From NCBI RefSeq assembly GCF_901709675.1, contig NC_051095.1:10677956-10741955 (forward strand): a DNA stretch of 64,000 nt, given 5' to 3'. Made by a program: the position numbers and the translations under genes. The notes beneath the pieces are model-generated. The model made no database searches. It was not told the origin of the DNA and saw only the letters and a program-made list of their open reading frames with translations. This stretch comes from Syngnathus acus (Eukaryota > Chordata > Actinopteri > Syngnathiformes > Syngnathidae). Below are positions 32,389 to 44,683 of the stretch, one piece after another (within the stretch, counting starts at the first letter, position 1; each line of letters begins with the position of its first letter).

Positions 32389-35300
32389 ATGCTTATCAAC
32401 CTGACTCTCACCGTGAAGGAATCTCGTGCCTTTCATGGAACACTGCCTCCTATCCCGGACGATCCAGTGAAAGTCATGGATTCATGCACGGTGGCGGTGC
32501 CTGTCCCGGCACCTCCACCGCCACCTCCCCCTCCGCCTCCTCCGCCACCTCCACCCGCCTCCTCATCGCATTTCAGCCGGACGGACAGCGCTCGTCGAAG
32601 CCGGCTGAGGAAGCTCAACTGGGAGCGTATCCCCAAAGAGAAGGTAGAGGGGAGGAAGAGCGTGTGGAGTGGTGCAGGCCCGGGAGAGGACGAGTTCCCC
32701 ATAGATCTGCATTCTCTGGACGAGCTTTTTGGCCAGAAGGACAGTAAGCTCGAGGACAGGAGCAACACTCTGAGACGACGGTCTGGTCTGTTTCGCTGTA
32801 GAACTCCTCAGGACAGCCCAGAGGAGGTCAGTGCATTTACTCTTAAAAGCTGGGTCAAAAGTAACCCAAAGTCATTCAAAACTCAAATGGGGCAGAACCA
32901 ATGCTGGGTTGCCCACCGCATTGGGTTGAGGACTTGACCCAGCATGTTGGGCAAAGATTTAGATCAAACAGGGGGTAACCATACTAATACCATGTTGTCA
33001 GTACAGCTGTGGTAAAAAGAAATATGACTAACATTTGAACCCTGACCCCTGTATCAAAATGTCACATTCAATTTACTTAAATTCACAACAATGTCAGAAA
33101 TGGCAACCAGCTTCAGATTTTTAACGTCCCCAAATTCAATCTTCAAGCCAATCAGCTGGGTCAAAATATTCAACCCAACCTTGAGTAAAAGTAACCCAAT
33201 CTGCTCAAAATCCACAGCTAACCCACCAAGTGAATCAGGAAGACAACCCAACATGTGTTCCAGCAACTAAGATTTTTATTGTATGATTGTGTTCATTTTA
33301 CCACAACTTTCAATTGACAGATCTCCCTACTGGACTCTAAACGCAGTATGAACATTGGAATATTTCTTCGCCAGTTCAAAATGTAAGCCCTTTTCTTCTT
33401 ACCTAGAATCAGAACTATCAAACACATGTATACTTTCTTCTGTGTCTGCAGTATGCTACTAAAACTATATCCTTTACTTAAGGTCTAGTCCAATCTAGTC
33501 ACGAGAAAGTTGTGCAGGAAACAGACATGTTCAATTGCGCCCAAGGGGAACAACACTTGACAGTCATAAATCAAACAGTTGGTGTCAGAAGATTGAAGGG
33601 AGACGGGGCGGTGTGAGTGTCATGGGTGTGTTCCTGTCAATAGATATTGCAGGGGCACAGGTGCTCCTATCCTAACAGATGGACTGGATGTCCGTCCTTA
33701 AGTGTCCACGTTTAACGCTTGGGAGTCAGAGTTGACACCTGCTCAGGCCCCTCCAGAAGGTCTCCTGTTAAGATGACCCCATGCTATGAGAGACCTCATA
33801 AGACATCTATGGTCCTTATGTTTTGCTTGGGGGGGTTATAATACAGTTTTTGTACAAAAGTTGACTTTCTGTAGAGTAGACAGAGCAACATGTCAATTCG
33901 AACCTGGATTTGTCGAGACATGTTGATGATCCCAAATGAGAAAAGAGCTTCTTTATGCTAACTCATTTGTCTGATCCAAATCTTTCTTGACTTGTCATTG
34001 GAGATGAAGATCCTGTTGAAATGCGGCATCACCTAGTTTTTGTCAGTTTGTTTGGTTTTGAGTGCCTGGGAGCAAACGTCACCCAAATACACTCCAAGTG
34101 CACCTAAGGCAGTATCTAATGAGATCAACAAGAGCTATAAATAATGATTCTTGACAAAGAACAACTTTTGATATCTTATTCTCATTGGCACATGTAATAA
34201 AGTTAGATATAAAAAAATAAATCTCATTAGATAAGAAGACTACGAGCCAAGTCCTGAGGCATTTTTCGAAATCAGCAAATGTTATGCACACCAAAAGCTT
34301 CTGTACCACAAATGGAAAATAACTGGAACAGATGTGAAGTGCTCTCAACAAGTTGGTCTACATGGGAAAGTGGCAATTTCGGGTCATGTGCAAACTGCCT
34401 CGACTTTCTCCAAATCCTCACTAAAATATAGTTGTGATCTTTGTAAAGTATGTGAATTTGTGTGGTGAACTGTGTTATAAAATGTCAAGCTTACATGGCA
34501 AATATTTGAAATCAAACCAGTGCTGACTGCTGCAGTATGTGATTGGCTGTAAAATGAGGGTAAGCGGAAAACTTCGAGAGGAAAAGATGAGCTGTGCCAC
34601 TTGGGTGAGACAGCCACAAGTCAAGAAGATCAATTTCTTCAGAATCTCCAGACACATTATGCACGATAGACACACACGTTTGCAGTTTGGCGTCACCCAA
34701 CGGCCTCCCTCCCCCCCCCCCAAACGTTGACTGATAAGAAAATGGAAAAGCCTCATTATCTCGTGATGATGTGAAAAACAAAGAGGAGGGTGTTGGAGAA
34801 TGAAACCGTTGCAAGTCTGGTAGGCCCATTGCCTGCATGATGTCATACTCATAGCGCATTTGCTGTGTTATTTTTTCCACAGGCCGGCAAAGGAGATAGT
34901 TGAGGATATCAGGCACGGAGCCGGGGATCGTTACGGAGCAGAGAAACTGACGGAGCTCAGCAAGCTGCTCCCTGACAATGAGGAGGTATTGTGACCCCCC
35001 CCCTCCACACACTACTCATCATCTGGCTCTGGTTAGGATGATCAAAAAGTTTACTGTTACACTGAATCGTATGATGTGGTCTAATGATGGTGAAAGAAAT
35101 TGGGATCGACCGTTAAACAGCAATCTGGATTCTTCTCAACATCTGTTCTCTTTCAGGAATCTCGCCTGAGGAGCTTCAGCGGGGAACGTCGCTGGCTTGG
35201 AGAGCCTGATCTTTTCATGCTCCTGCTGGTGGAAGTCCCCAGGTACATTGCCTCCACCTGAGCCCTGCATTGGATTCTAAAACCTAGCATGCCCCCCTTA

Positions 35301-38300
35301 CACCAATGTGCTTTTTTTGGTTGTTTTGAGTAGCCGGTGACTCACGTGCTTCCTCTTAAAATGACGTGTCTATTTAAGTGATGACCAGGAGTGCCTTTTT
35401 GTCTTCATCATCACTCATCCGTGCCTATTCACTCATCCGCACCCCCCCCCACACTGTTTTGCTCCCCTTCCATTAGTTTTCGCCTTCGTTTGGATGCCAT
35501 GATCCTGCAGCAAGAGTTTGACCCAGCTCTGACCTCTCTGTGTGTGGCAGCCAGATGTCTGAGGGAGGCGGCCAGAGGTAAAGTAACAGCGGGGAGTTAT
35601 GTACTCGAGCCTAGCGCTGTAAAGATCTTTGTCTCTGTCCCTTTTTGAACGCTCCCATATAGAATTAGTTCAGGGTGGTAAGTAGAGAACGTACAATGCA
35701 GATGATTTTGTTTTAAGAGAATATTCAAGAATATTCTAAAGACTCATTTGCTTATTAAAAGAAGTTTGCTCTTTTATGTCTCCCTTAGAACTGCTGAGTT
35801 GTCCTGAGTTACACTCCATCCTCCGTTTGGTCCTTAAAGCAGGGAACTACATGAATGCTGTGGGTGGCCCTCTTTTTTATTTCAAATTTAAACTGACATG
35901 GGTTGTGCGTTTGCGTCTTTATCTGACCTTGTGTCTGATTCCTCAGGGTGGATACTCGGGGAATGCAGCAGGATTCCGAATTTCATCACTGCTGAAACTA
36001 GCTGACACCAAAGCAAACAAACCAGGCATGAATCTGCTTCATTTTGTAGCGATGGTAAGAGTTTGTCTTTTCATATAAACAGGATCCGTCCATCCATTTT
36101 CCGAACTCCTCGTCCTAATGTATACCCACATATGTATAGGTGGTTTGCAGCGTGTATGGTTTTGGGAGCATTTCAGTATTTGCTAATTACATTTTATTTG
36201 AAACAATAATTGTTTGTCTCCACAGGAAGCTGTGAAGAAGGATCAGAGTTTACTGTCATTTCCTAGCCAACTGGGCCACGTTGGCTCCGCCTCTAGGTCA
36301 GTCTCTTCCCAACTTCCCAACTGAATGAATATGAGTATTATAAAATTTGAGTAATACGTGGGATTAAATGTTCTTCAAATCTTTCTGAAAATGGACCCTG
36401 CTGGTTAAGATAACCAGAGTGTCAATCGTGATAGTCTGGTTTAGGGTGTAAAACGCTGTTTAATGTTCTGTTGAAAATGCAGGTTATGCGAGGAGTCTGT
36501 GTTGGAGGATTTATCCAAGTTAAAAAGCCGAGCCCTGGCGCTGAAAGCAAATGTCCTGACGGAGAGAGAGATTTTGCAGCATGCGCAATCTTTCTTAGAG
36601 GTAAAACTCACTGATTGATGTCCTCACTGCAGAGCACCCAATAGTTTTCCCCAAATCGATTATTTGTGCTTGCAGGTGACAGAGGAACGTCTAAAGGAGG
36701 CAGAGGATGAGGTTGAGGGTATGAAGATGTCAAGTCGAGCATTGGTGGATTTTTTCTGTGAGGATGACAGCACATTTAAACTAGAGGAGGCCTGCAAGGT
36801 CTTTGACTTATTTTGCCAGCGCTTCCAAAAAGCTGTCAAGGTTAGATCCACAAATGTGTTATCCGATGGAAGTAGTCCCAAAGCTAACCACGCACTTCCC
36901 TCTTTTGTTATAGGAGAATGCAGAGCGCGAGTCGAAGGAGCAGAAACGTCTGGAACGTCAGAGGGAGATGGTGGAAAAGCGTCGCTCAGTGGCTGTCTGC
37001 ACTGGTCTGGACCTGGGCCACAGCCTGGCAAGAGACCGCCACAGTCAGGAGAACCAAGATGAGCTGGAGAGACTTCTCGAGAAGAACCTGAGCTACACCT
37101 GGAGCCGTCGCAGCCTGAGAAGTTCTGACACGCGCAGGCACTCTCACTACCTGCACAGCGACAAGAGTTTCCCGGAGCTGGGCAGCAGCCCGACGGCCGT
37201 CAGCTGCTACTCAAACAGCTCGTCCGACCATGAGACGTCCACTGTGCTTTGTAGCTCCCCAGAAACGGATGGCTTTTGTTCTCCAGTTGGTCAAGAACGT
37301 TTTTTGGAAAGCGACAAGAATCAGTCATGCCAATACAAGGCAATCAGTCGGTGTATGGAGGTCGTTCAAGAATCTCTGGTTGGATCGTATTTGCAACATG
37401 GACCCGAGTTCACGGTTGGGCGACACGGGTCCGAGAGCATTTCTCTTCAAATGCAGGCATCGGAAACGAGTGGACGAACAAAAGAGGATGCGATGTCGTG
37501 TAAGCAGAAGGCCACCAAGAACAGTGAGTTCTCTCGGAATTCTTCTGCTGTAAACGCAGATACCCCTTCCCTCTGTGCTAAAAGCCAGAACTCCGGTCAG
37601 ACACATAGTTTTGGAATGCGCCAAGCTGAGAGGAATAATTCGCTACAAAATAAATTAAACGGTTGTCGAGTTGGTGTCTCTGAACCTCAGTCTGCGCCTA
37701 AGAGTGGAATACTTCATAGTGACAACCGCGCCACATCACTGAGAAATCGGAGAACTGAGAAAGAATCACCTTTATCTGTAAAAGCTACAGGTAAAGTGGA
37801 GTTGCAGTCGTTAAACGGAGGGATCAACGCAAGTGCTGCTACGTCGAAGCCTGAGGAGTGTTTGAGGAAGCAGTTAAACACAGAAGGGTTGCTGACACCT
37901 GTCGGGGAGAATTGGATGCCTCCCAGCCTGCCGGAGTTCAGCCAGTCACACCCTGAGGAAAGTTCGGATGTGCCTGAGCGGGAGCTCGCGAGGTCGTACT
38001 CCCGTGTGGGGGAAACTCTAGAGTGCCACACTCTTGTGAAAGGCCTCCGATCCTACGACGCACTTTCACCGCCAACATCCCCCAGCCCGCGACCGGGGCC
38101 GAGCCTTTGCTCCAAGTGGAGAAAAGAGAGGGAGGTTGAGCCGCAAACTTCGGCTTCTCCGTCGTTAAAGGAAGAGAGGCGCGCCTTGAAGGTTCCTGTA
38201 CGTGGTGGCATCAGGGCTAAGAGAGGACCCGGGTCACGTGCAGAAACTTCCAATGGTGCAGGTGTTCCGAGAGTACGCCCCAAAACTGAGGCTCCAAATA

Positions 38301-38764
38301 GGCCCCCAATAGCGTCCCCAGAGACCTCACGTTTGTCCATGCGTTCATCTCCTGCCTCACTTCATTCAGATGTCAAAAGAAGTGGCGGTGCCCGAGAGAG
38401 ACCGCAGACTGCAAATGAGCCACGGACTTCTGCAAAGTCTCCCCTCACCCGTAGGACCTCGGAGAGACCGACAACAGAGAAGGTCTCAGGCAAGACCCAG
38501 TCGGCATTCGTCAGAGGAAGTCCTCTCCGCGTGTCAAAACGAGTCGCCCCGAACTCTGAGACTCAGACTACCGCCAAGGGTCTCCCGGCCCACAGTCCAT
38601 CTTCTGCCACAGCTAAGACCATACGTACAGCCGTCATGTCCGTAGCCCGGAATAAAAACACTAAAACCACAAACACAGGCACCTGTCCTACCTCGAAAAC
38701 CCCTTCACAAATTCCTGGTTCCAAAATGCTTCGAGCAACTACAACTCAGCCACTGTGGAAGTAA
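32389..38764 (+). CDS. fhdc1-like: FH2 domain-containing protein, FHDC1 family (inverted formin)
   Basis: FH2 domains nucleate and elongate actin filaments; mammalian FHDC1 also binds microtubules through its tail and affects Golgi and cilia. Its coding exons are 32389-32826, 33321-33382, 34883-34985, 35157-35242, 35477-35577, 35789-35859, 35947-36054, 36226-36296, 36483-36600, 36676-36840 and 36914-38764. All junctions are GT-AG and in phase; 3174 bp, 1057 residues (human about 1143). In order: a poly-Pro FH1-like run (residues 41-56), FH2 from about residue 70 to 420 with [34 protein letters not shown] and [19 protein letters not shown], a Lys/Glu-rich coiled-coil end ([14 protein letters not shown]), then a disordered Ser/Pro/Arg tail. 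An in-frame TAG lies just before the ATG at 32389. The in-frame ATG at 32476 has a better Kozak context (G at -3 and +4) and may be the true start. Teleosts have several fhdc paralogues; I cannot say which this is. Confidence 0.93.
32840..33260. repeat. GGGTCAA/ACCCAA-rich repeat filling formin intron 1
   Basis: The first intron after the poly-Pro exon contains scattered inverted and direct copies of GCTGGGTCAAAAGTAACCCA-like units near 32850 and 33150-33180, with TTGGGTTG and AACCCAAC variants throughout. The pattern fits a fish satellite-like or MITE-type repeat with internal palindromes. Ends and family are not defined. Confidence 0.55.
33383..34882 (+). other. Formin intron 2
   Basis: 1.5-kb intron, the longest in the gene. 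It holds a C-run at 34709-34721 and otherwise unremarkable sequence. ORFs on the minus strand that overlap exon 3 are shadows. Confidence 0.8.
36078..36115. repeat. Short L2/SINE-type fragment in a formin intron
   Basis: CCGTCCATCCATTTTCCGAA followed by CTCCTCGTCCTAATG matches the conserved end of the teleost L2-type repeat seen near 30.9 kb, in reverse orientation. Only about 40 bases remain. Confidence 0.5.
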
Positions 38765-39280
38765 AAAGAATATATTTGATGCATTTGTCTCAGTCTATGC
38801 AGAGCTGGTTATCTCTCTACACGATCGGTTCCATGACCTTTGACTTGTGTTTGTCGCTGATCTATTTTGATATCAATTGCAACACATTAAGTGATGTGTC
38901 TCATGCACAAGTAGAAGAGTAAATCCTCTTAAGCCCTACCTCGTCTTGCCATGTGTATCCTTTGCAGGCAATAGGATACAACTCAATTACCACAATGTGC
39001 CCAATCAGACCAGTTTGTGCTCTTGTTAAAGTGTACATTTTCTATTTTGAACACTGTGAGCTCGGCCTCTGCTGGAAGAAAATACATTGTTCTCATCCCA
39101 TCTTGGTACAAACTTTGTATCCTTCTATTGTGCACAAACTGAAGAGGCAGGATGGAGACTCCCCCCCCCCCCCCTATTTTGTATCAAAAGAATACGTAAC
39201 TTTATTTAACAGCATTTGCTGTTCACTGTATTATGTGATATGTAAATAGGATGAATAAAGAAGGCGATATGGACAAATGT
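38765..39280 (+). other. 3' UTR of the formin gene with polyadenylation signal
   Basis: About 500 bases after the stop codon, with AATAAA at 39254-39259 followed by a GT-rich stretch (GTGTTTCTC...GCTGTTGGTTGG), as expected for a cleavage site near 39,280. A C-run lies at about 39161-39174. Confidence 0.7.
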
Positions 39281-40619
39281 GTTTCTCATTGCTGTTGGTT
39301 GGCAGTAGCTCTCAAACCAGACATTACTGAAACCAATTCCTCCAGAAATTTAGTTAGTGGTGGTCAAGGCCTCTCTTTTGGCGATCTGAAGCAGTAACCT
39401 ACATTTACCATCAAAATTCAAATATTTGTCCTGTGAATTTTTATCCATTAATTGCCAAAAATCTATTCTTTGGATGCTACCATCACCGTTTGGGAATCCT
39501 GAACTATATGTTCCTGCACCTTGCCATCATCCTCTTGATATTTTGCCATCATTATTTCTTCTAAATTGCACTTCATTGTTGCATCTCAACACAATTCTGT
39601 AGCCCCAATTACGTAGACGGCTGTCGTCATGGCGATCCCTTAGACGTTACGGGATTCTTCTGCCAAACACGGGGGCAAAAGGGTTGAGGCAGAGCATGAC
39701 TGCGGGTGTTGAAGTCCCAGTGGGAACTCTCTCTTCACAGGCCGCAGTGACGCCAAAGCCTTTTGGAACGGGCGATAAAGTGGTGCCACTTTTTGTTCTT
39801 GAGTGTCCAGTGTGTCGCAAAGGACTAGCCTTTTAACCTCAGTGTGTCAAAGTGACATCATCAGTGGGTGTCCAGTGGTGCAAGACAGAGTGATCCCTCT
39901 TTCAGTTGCTTTTGTTTATTGTTCATGGGTTTGAACAGAACCTGATGCCTCATGTTCCTTTTGTTGTCAAGCCCATAAAATTCGAGTACGGCATTTGAAT
40001 ACATTTGGTTGCTTACTTGATTCTTTATATATGGATTTATTATATATATATTATATATCGGATTATAAAATTGATGATGAATTATTATGTGAAGGCTGTG
40101 TAGGCCTTTAGATCATTACAAATTCCAAATATTCACACCTTGCAGCATACACTTTTCCCATTCATTCCATCATCCCCATTTGAAATTTAAACATTCAGAT
40201 CATGCAGTTCACCTTGTTGAAATATCAAACACAGGGTACATATAGAAACATACATTCTCCCACAAAACTGAGTGAAAATTGAACCCATACCGCCCGAGTT
40301 AGGAAAAAGTACCTCTGTACGTATACCATTAATGACTAAAGCTGTTTTTGACTGACTTCCTAACCACAGTAACACAGTTACTGAACATTTTTATCGCAAT
40401 GCTCCAGTGATTAATTAAGATATGATTTTTTCCCCCCCGCTAGAGAACTGCTGTTTGTGAGCGAAACAATATTTTTGGACCGTACAAACCTAAAAGTTCA
40501 ACTCGTCTCTCGATTTACGAGTAACTACACTACCATCTAGCGTCAAGCAAAACAACCATCAAAAATCCTAAACTACATTTCCCAGCTTGCACCATTCTGT
40601 TACGTCACCTATTACGTAT
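39281..40619. other. Spacer between the formin and rhog genes
   Basis: AT-rich intergenic sequence with a TATATA-rich stretch near 40,020-40,060. I see no coding or RNA gene. Confidence 0.5.
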
Positions 40620-41285
40620 TGGGCAGCTCCCCGGATGCGGCTGTGATTGACTGTACCAGGCAGAAGAGAACGCTAGCTAAGTGGCGGTAAGTGACAAAAT
40701 CCTTAAAATGTCATCGTTGAAGCTCATGTTGGCGTCGAAAAGAAGTGTTAGGATACGGAAAATATTACACTACGGCCGTGAGGGGGGTTTCAGCTAATAA
40801 AAAGACGTTTTGAATCAGTAGCGTGATATAAATTCATTCAAGTTGTTTGCTAAGTGGATAGCTTGGCTGCTATCGTACGCGCTAGTTCCTTAGCCAGATG
40901 CTACCCGCCAGTGGGGAACGCCTAGCTCGTACTTACCGAGATCCCCGAGCGAGAATAACCACAAGTTCACAGTCTCACTTTCGCCTCAGTGCTTTTCCAT
41001 TCCTCCTTGTGTTTTACCTTCAGAGGTCGTTAATTGTTGGATGCGTGAATCTGTCCTCCATTTTCAATGCTCAACCCAAATTACGACATTAGAAAATTTA
41101 GCCCGGGCTAGCCCGGTTGTGTTCTGGGTTATTAATGCTTGACTGAAGTACACGTTGGGCGGTGTCAGCATTCCGGTTTAGGGGTTTCGAGCAGTGTTTA
41201 GGACAATAAAATTAAAACTAGCAATTTTGGCTTACCCGGGTGTCCTTTGCCTTTAGGTGCTGCAGCCCCAGTGGTCGTTGGCAGG
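40620..41285 (+). promoter_or_regulatory. Promoter, untranslated first exon and 5' intron of rhog
   Basis: A likely untranslated exon ends GCTAAGTGGCG at 40686 with the strong donor GTAAGTGAC. The acceptor is TTGCCTTTAG at 41247-41256, leaving 29 bases of 5' UTR before the ATG in the second exon. Upstream is a TTACGTCACC element (about 40601-40610) of CRE type. Confidence 0.55.
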
Positions 41286-41861
41286 ATGCAGACCATAAAA
41301 TGTGTGGTGGTTGGCGATGGGGCAGTGGGGAAAACTTGCCTTCTTATCTCATACACCACTAATGCCTTCCCTGAAGAATACATTCCAACGGTGTTTGACA
41401 ATTATAGCGCCCAGATGAGCGTGGACGGCCGCACCGTCAGCCTCAACTTGTGGGACACGGCCGGCCAGGAGGAGTACGACCGCCTGCGTACTCTTTCCTA
41501 TCCTCAGACCAACGTCTTCATCATCTGCTTCTCCATCGGCAGCCCCTCCTCCCACGCCAACGTCAGGCACAAGTGGCACCCCGAGGTGTCTCACCACTGC
41601 CCCAATGTGCCCATCCTGCTGGTGGGCACCAAGAGGGACCTGAGGGGTGATGCGGAAACAGTGAAGAAGCTGAAGGAGCAGGGTTTGGCTCCCACCACCC
41701 ATCAGCAGGGAAACGCCCTCGCCAAGCAAATCGGGGCTGTCAAGTACATGGAATGTTCGGCGCTGCTGCAGGAAGGCGTCAGGGAGGTGTTTGCGGAGGC
41801 CGTCAGAGCAGTGTTGTATCCCGTCACGAAAAAGAACACCAAGAAATGTGTGCTCTTGTAA
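41286..41861 (+). CDS. rhog: Rho family small GTPase, RhoG type
   Basis: 191 residues, the same length as mammalian RhoG and closest to it. RhoG cycles between GDP and GTP at membranes and, through ELMO/DOCK, activates Rac for ruffling, migration and engulfment. Motifs in order: P-loop GDGAVGKT (residues 10-17), switch [10 protein letters not shown] (32-40) with Thr35, [11 protein letters not shown] (57-67) with Gln61, the RhoG-like FNY-S-AQ region, HKWHPEV (about 103), TKRD (115-118) for guanine recognition, and SAL near 158. The C-terminus is [11 protein letters not shown], a basic stretch and a CAAX box ending in Leu that predicts geranylgeranylation. The coding region has no intron, as in other vertebrate rhog genes. 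An in-frame ATG 39 bases upstream lies across the splice acceptor, so I start at MQTIKCVVV. Differences from human include Ser18-Tyr for Cys-Tyr after the P-loop and a GDAETVKKL insert-region sequence. Teleosts have several rhog copies; which one this is remains open. Confidence 0.94.
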   Translation: MQTIKCVVVGDGAVGKTCLLISYTTNAFPEEYIPTVFDNYSAQMSVDGRTVSLNLWDTAGQEEYDRLRTLSYPQTNVFIICFSIGSPSSHANVRHKWHPEVSHHCPNVPILLVGTKRDLRGDAETVKKLKEQGLAPTTHQQGNALAKQIGAVKYMECSALLQEGVREVFAEAVRAVLYPVTKKNTKKCVLL

Positions 41862-44580
41862 TAACGCTTCCTGGATTTGGATTGTGGAGATCCACAGATG
41901 CGAACGATGGCTGCTTCCATGCCACCTCGAGCAGTTTGCTCACTTCTTTTCAGCTCCTTTTTCATCTTCGGGAGGGCTTCATCCTTACGACGCCATCATC
42001 ACCAAAGTGACTTTGACGAAACGGGGGCAAAAAAGTGGATCTTGTATTTTTCTTACCTTTAAAATTTTGATATTTACCCGTTCTTCACGTTACACTTGAT
42101 CTAGATTTATAGCGTCCCTGCTTTGCCTTTCTAAACAAATGCTGATCATGGTTGTCACAAGCCATCTAAACCAAGCTGCCCTATTTGACTGGAGAGAAGA
42201 GATCTACTGTTGTTTAGGTGGAGAACTAGTGACTACCTCATACTCTAAACTTAGGTTGCATCTCATGAGTCTCAAGCAACTGCATTTTGACCCGGGCTAT
42301 TAATTAGGCGACACGGCTGAGCAGCCTTTTTTCCAATTCAAACAACTTGAGTCCAGAAAAGGGCAGAATGAAGTCTAGATGAGAGCCAATTCCCAGTAGG
42401 CGCAGATGTGCTGAGTCTGGGGTGTTGGAAAGAGAACTTCAGGTCGTAGCACAGCCCTCTTGGGTCTCTTCTCAGTACGCAGGCGGTCTTCTCCTTCAGA
42501 AATGTGCCTAAGCATGACCCTTGAAATAAGATGGGCCTTTGACCCCATTTTCCTTGATCAGTTTTCTCAGAATGTTCTGAACTCCTGTTTCTTTGGCAGC
42601 GCTGGGAGGTGGTGGCCAAGTGCAGATGTAGCTAGCTAGCTTTACATAGTCAACAGCATTTCAGTCTTTTAGACAGCAACGGCGCCTCTGCTGGTTGCAG
42701 CCAAGTAATGCACTCCATATTGCCTCTTTTGCTAGCCAATGGATTTTGTATGCCCTTCTTGCTTCATATTTACAGAAACTCTATTTTCTGAACATGTTGA
42801 AGTTCCTCCTCAAATGTTTTTAAGTGGCCAAAGTGGAATATATATTTTTGTAATCACTTATGTTTATTGGATCTTAAAGGTGGTAAAACCCACACTTGCA
42901 TCATGACTGCCTCCATGCATGAAATGCTAGCAGACGACTATGAATTACCCCGCAAATACCGAAATACAATGGAACCTGCAACATTGAACAATTTCTGTTA
43001 GTTTCTCCAATTTAGAAAACAAAATCTCTCTTTGTAAGTTGAGTTAATGTGTTCCAGAGTCAAGCTGTCGCTGTCAGTAATTCTTTATCTACTCTGGAGC
43101 AATTGTTTCAAGTAACATTTTAACATTCCTACCGGTATCATGCTGCTACCAGCCCTATTTTTTTGCTGCTGATCTCAACCACCTAAGGCGAAGCAAAATC
43201 AAACATTAAGTCCTCGTCACCAGTAGTTGTTGCTATACTGTGGCAATTTAACACATTGCAGGATCATCATCTGGGTCAGGAAATAAGGTCGCAAATGAAA
43301 TTTCATGAATCCAAACTGCTAGAGATATCATTACTGTGAGTACTCAAGACTGAAGATGCACACTAGTATTAGTCTGAAAAAGCGTGCTATCAAACATCCC
43401 TAGATGCCAGCTAGATTGGTAATGGAGACGAATTATTGGTGAGCCTTTTTATCATTTTCATCCTCGTCCTTTGCTGTCTTTTTTTCCCCCCCAGCCACAT
43501 GCTGCTCATAGTTCTCATGCTGAACAGCATACAGAAACTTGTTCCCAAAGTTGCATTTCTGGTTTTGGTGATTATCATATTCCCCGCCATTTCCGCCACC
43601 CTCGTGTTAATTTTGGGCTATTTGACTTTACAGGTTCCATTGTATGTGAGCAGTATTGCAATATATATTTCTTATCTTAAAAATAATTTCATTACTGAAA
43701 AAGGGCTATTACTGCTGCGGTGTGCATTTTTTGCAGCATGTTGCAGCACCCAAACTGTCATGATTGATGGTAGAAGTGTTGGTGCGGTCAGGATGCCTTA
43801 TCCAAACCAAAAGCCACAGTGGGGCTCCTTTGACAAAGTTTGTCATTTTAATGCCACAAAGAGCTCCAAGCCGTCATGCTATGACTTTCATATTTGGTCA
43901 TTGAAGCCTTACTTTCTTCCTGCCAGTAAGCACACTGCAGCGCTCTATAAAACAGCTGCAGAATTGACATCTCAGTGCGCCACAACCACACTTTTTCTTT
44001 TTTTTTTTTTTTTTAACTCACTGTGGTTTATATGCCTGCATTGGTGGATGTGGTGCAGCAATAACTGCATTGGTGGAAGGTGCCTTGTCAGTTTAAAGAT
44101 TTGTGTTTATCGTTAGAATAAGCGGTTGCTTTCTTTTAGCATCAATAACTGTTTCAACTGTGGAGTTAATTGTATTAAACCGGTCTGTTGTGCTCTGTAA
44201 CAACCTAAGCGCAATAACAGCAAAAGGGCTGAAATTTAAATAAAAACATTGTGTTGAATGTAAGTGCACAATTAGAATAACTGTGGTCAACTTTTTTTTT
44301 TTTTTTTTAAATATATATTTTGTATTCCCCTTTAACCGGATGTCCAGATTTCATTCAAATAATATGATGGAAGTGGAACATGCACCTGTGGGCTCTCTGT
44401 CGTCTGCGTCCCAGTGCTGTTTGCTACGGCGCGCGTGGTACTACGCTTTTACACTGGGAACTTGATTTGTAGAGATCTGTAATTGTATTATATATAACAA
44501 AGCATATTTGTATAAATGAACTAACAGTGAGATGATTTTAAATTATGCTAAATAAAATGGTCGTTCAAACCAGCTTGGGT
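41862..44580 (+). other. Long 3' UTR of rhog (probable)
   Basis: No gene on either strand is convincing here. A good AATAAA at 44551-44556, followed by the GT-rich TTGGGTGTTGTCAGTGT, could close a 2.7-kb 3' UTR. A 226-codon hydrophobic ORF at 43436-44116 crosses a T-run and has no family resemblance. T-runs lie at about 43997-44014 and 44292-44309. Confidence 0.4.
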
Positions 44581-44640
44581 GTTGTCAGTGTCCCTCATTA
44601 TATTGTTTTTAAATTAATCTTGATTTGTTTTTGAGTTCTT

Positions 44641-44675
44641 AACATATCCCCCGCATTAAACGGGGGTCCACTGTA
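44641..44675. mobile_element. End fragment of a Tigger-like DNA transposon
   Basis: CCCCGCATTAAACGGGGGTC and then CACTGTA is the reverse complement of the TACAGTGGACCCCCGTTTAA terminus typical of pogo/Tigger-type elements, with TA at the edge. The other end was not found nearby. Confidence 0.45.
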
Positions 44676-44683
44676 CTCTCCGG

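Noticed and set aside
32253-32768. Alternative-frame ORFs over the formin poly-Pro exon, including a poly-Gly one
   Set aside because: These are shadows of the proline-codon run (CCN repeats read as Gly on the other strand) and not separate proteins.
34079-35012. Long minus-strand ORFs over formin intron 2 and exon 3
   Set aside because: They overlap a real exon on the other strand and show no family features.
36968-37030. ATG at 36968 as start of a separate 598-residue gene
   Set aside because: It lies inside the last formin exon. The frame continues upstream to the splice acceptor at 36913 and joins FH2 exons in phase.
41247-41285. Upstream in-frame extension of RhoG by 13 residues
   Set aside because: The extra ATG straddles a clear splice acceptor (TTGCCTTTAG), and RhoG proteins start at the [11 protein letters not shown] sequence.
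43436-44116. 226-codon hydrophobic ORF, possibly a membrane protein
   Set aside because: It lies in the likely rhog 3' UTR, crosses a T homopolymer that yields a run of Phe, and has no family resemblance. Its hydrophobicity follows from T-rich DNA.
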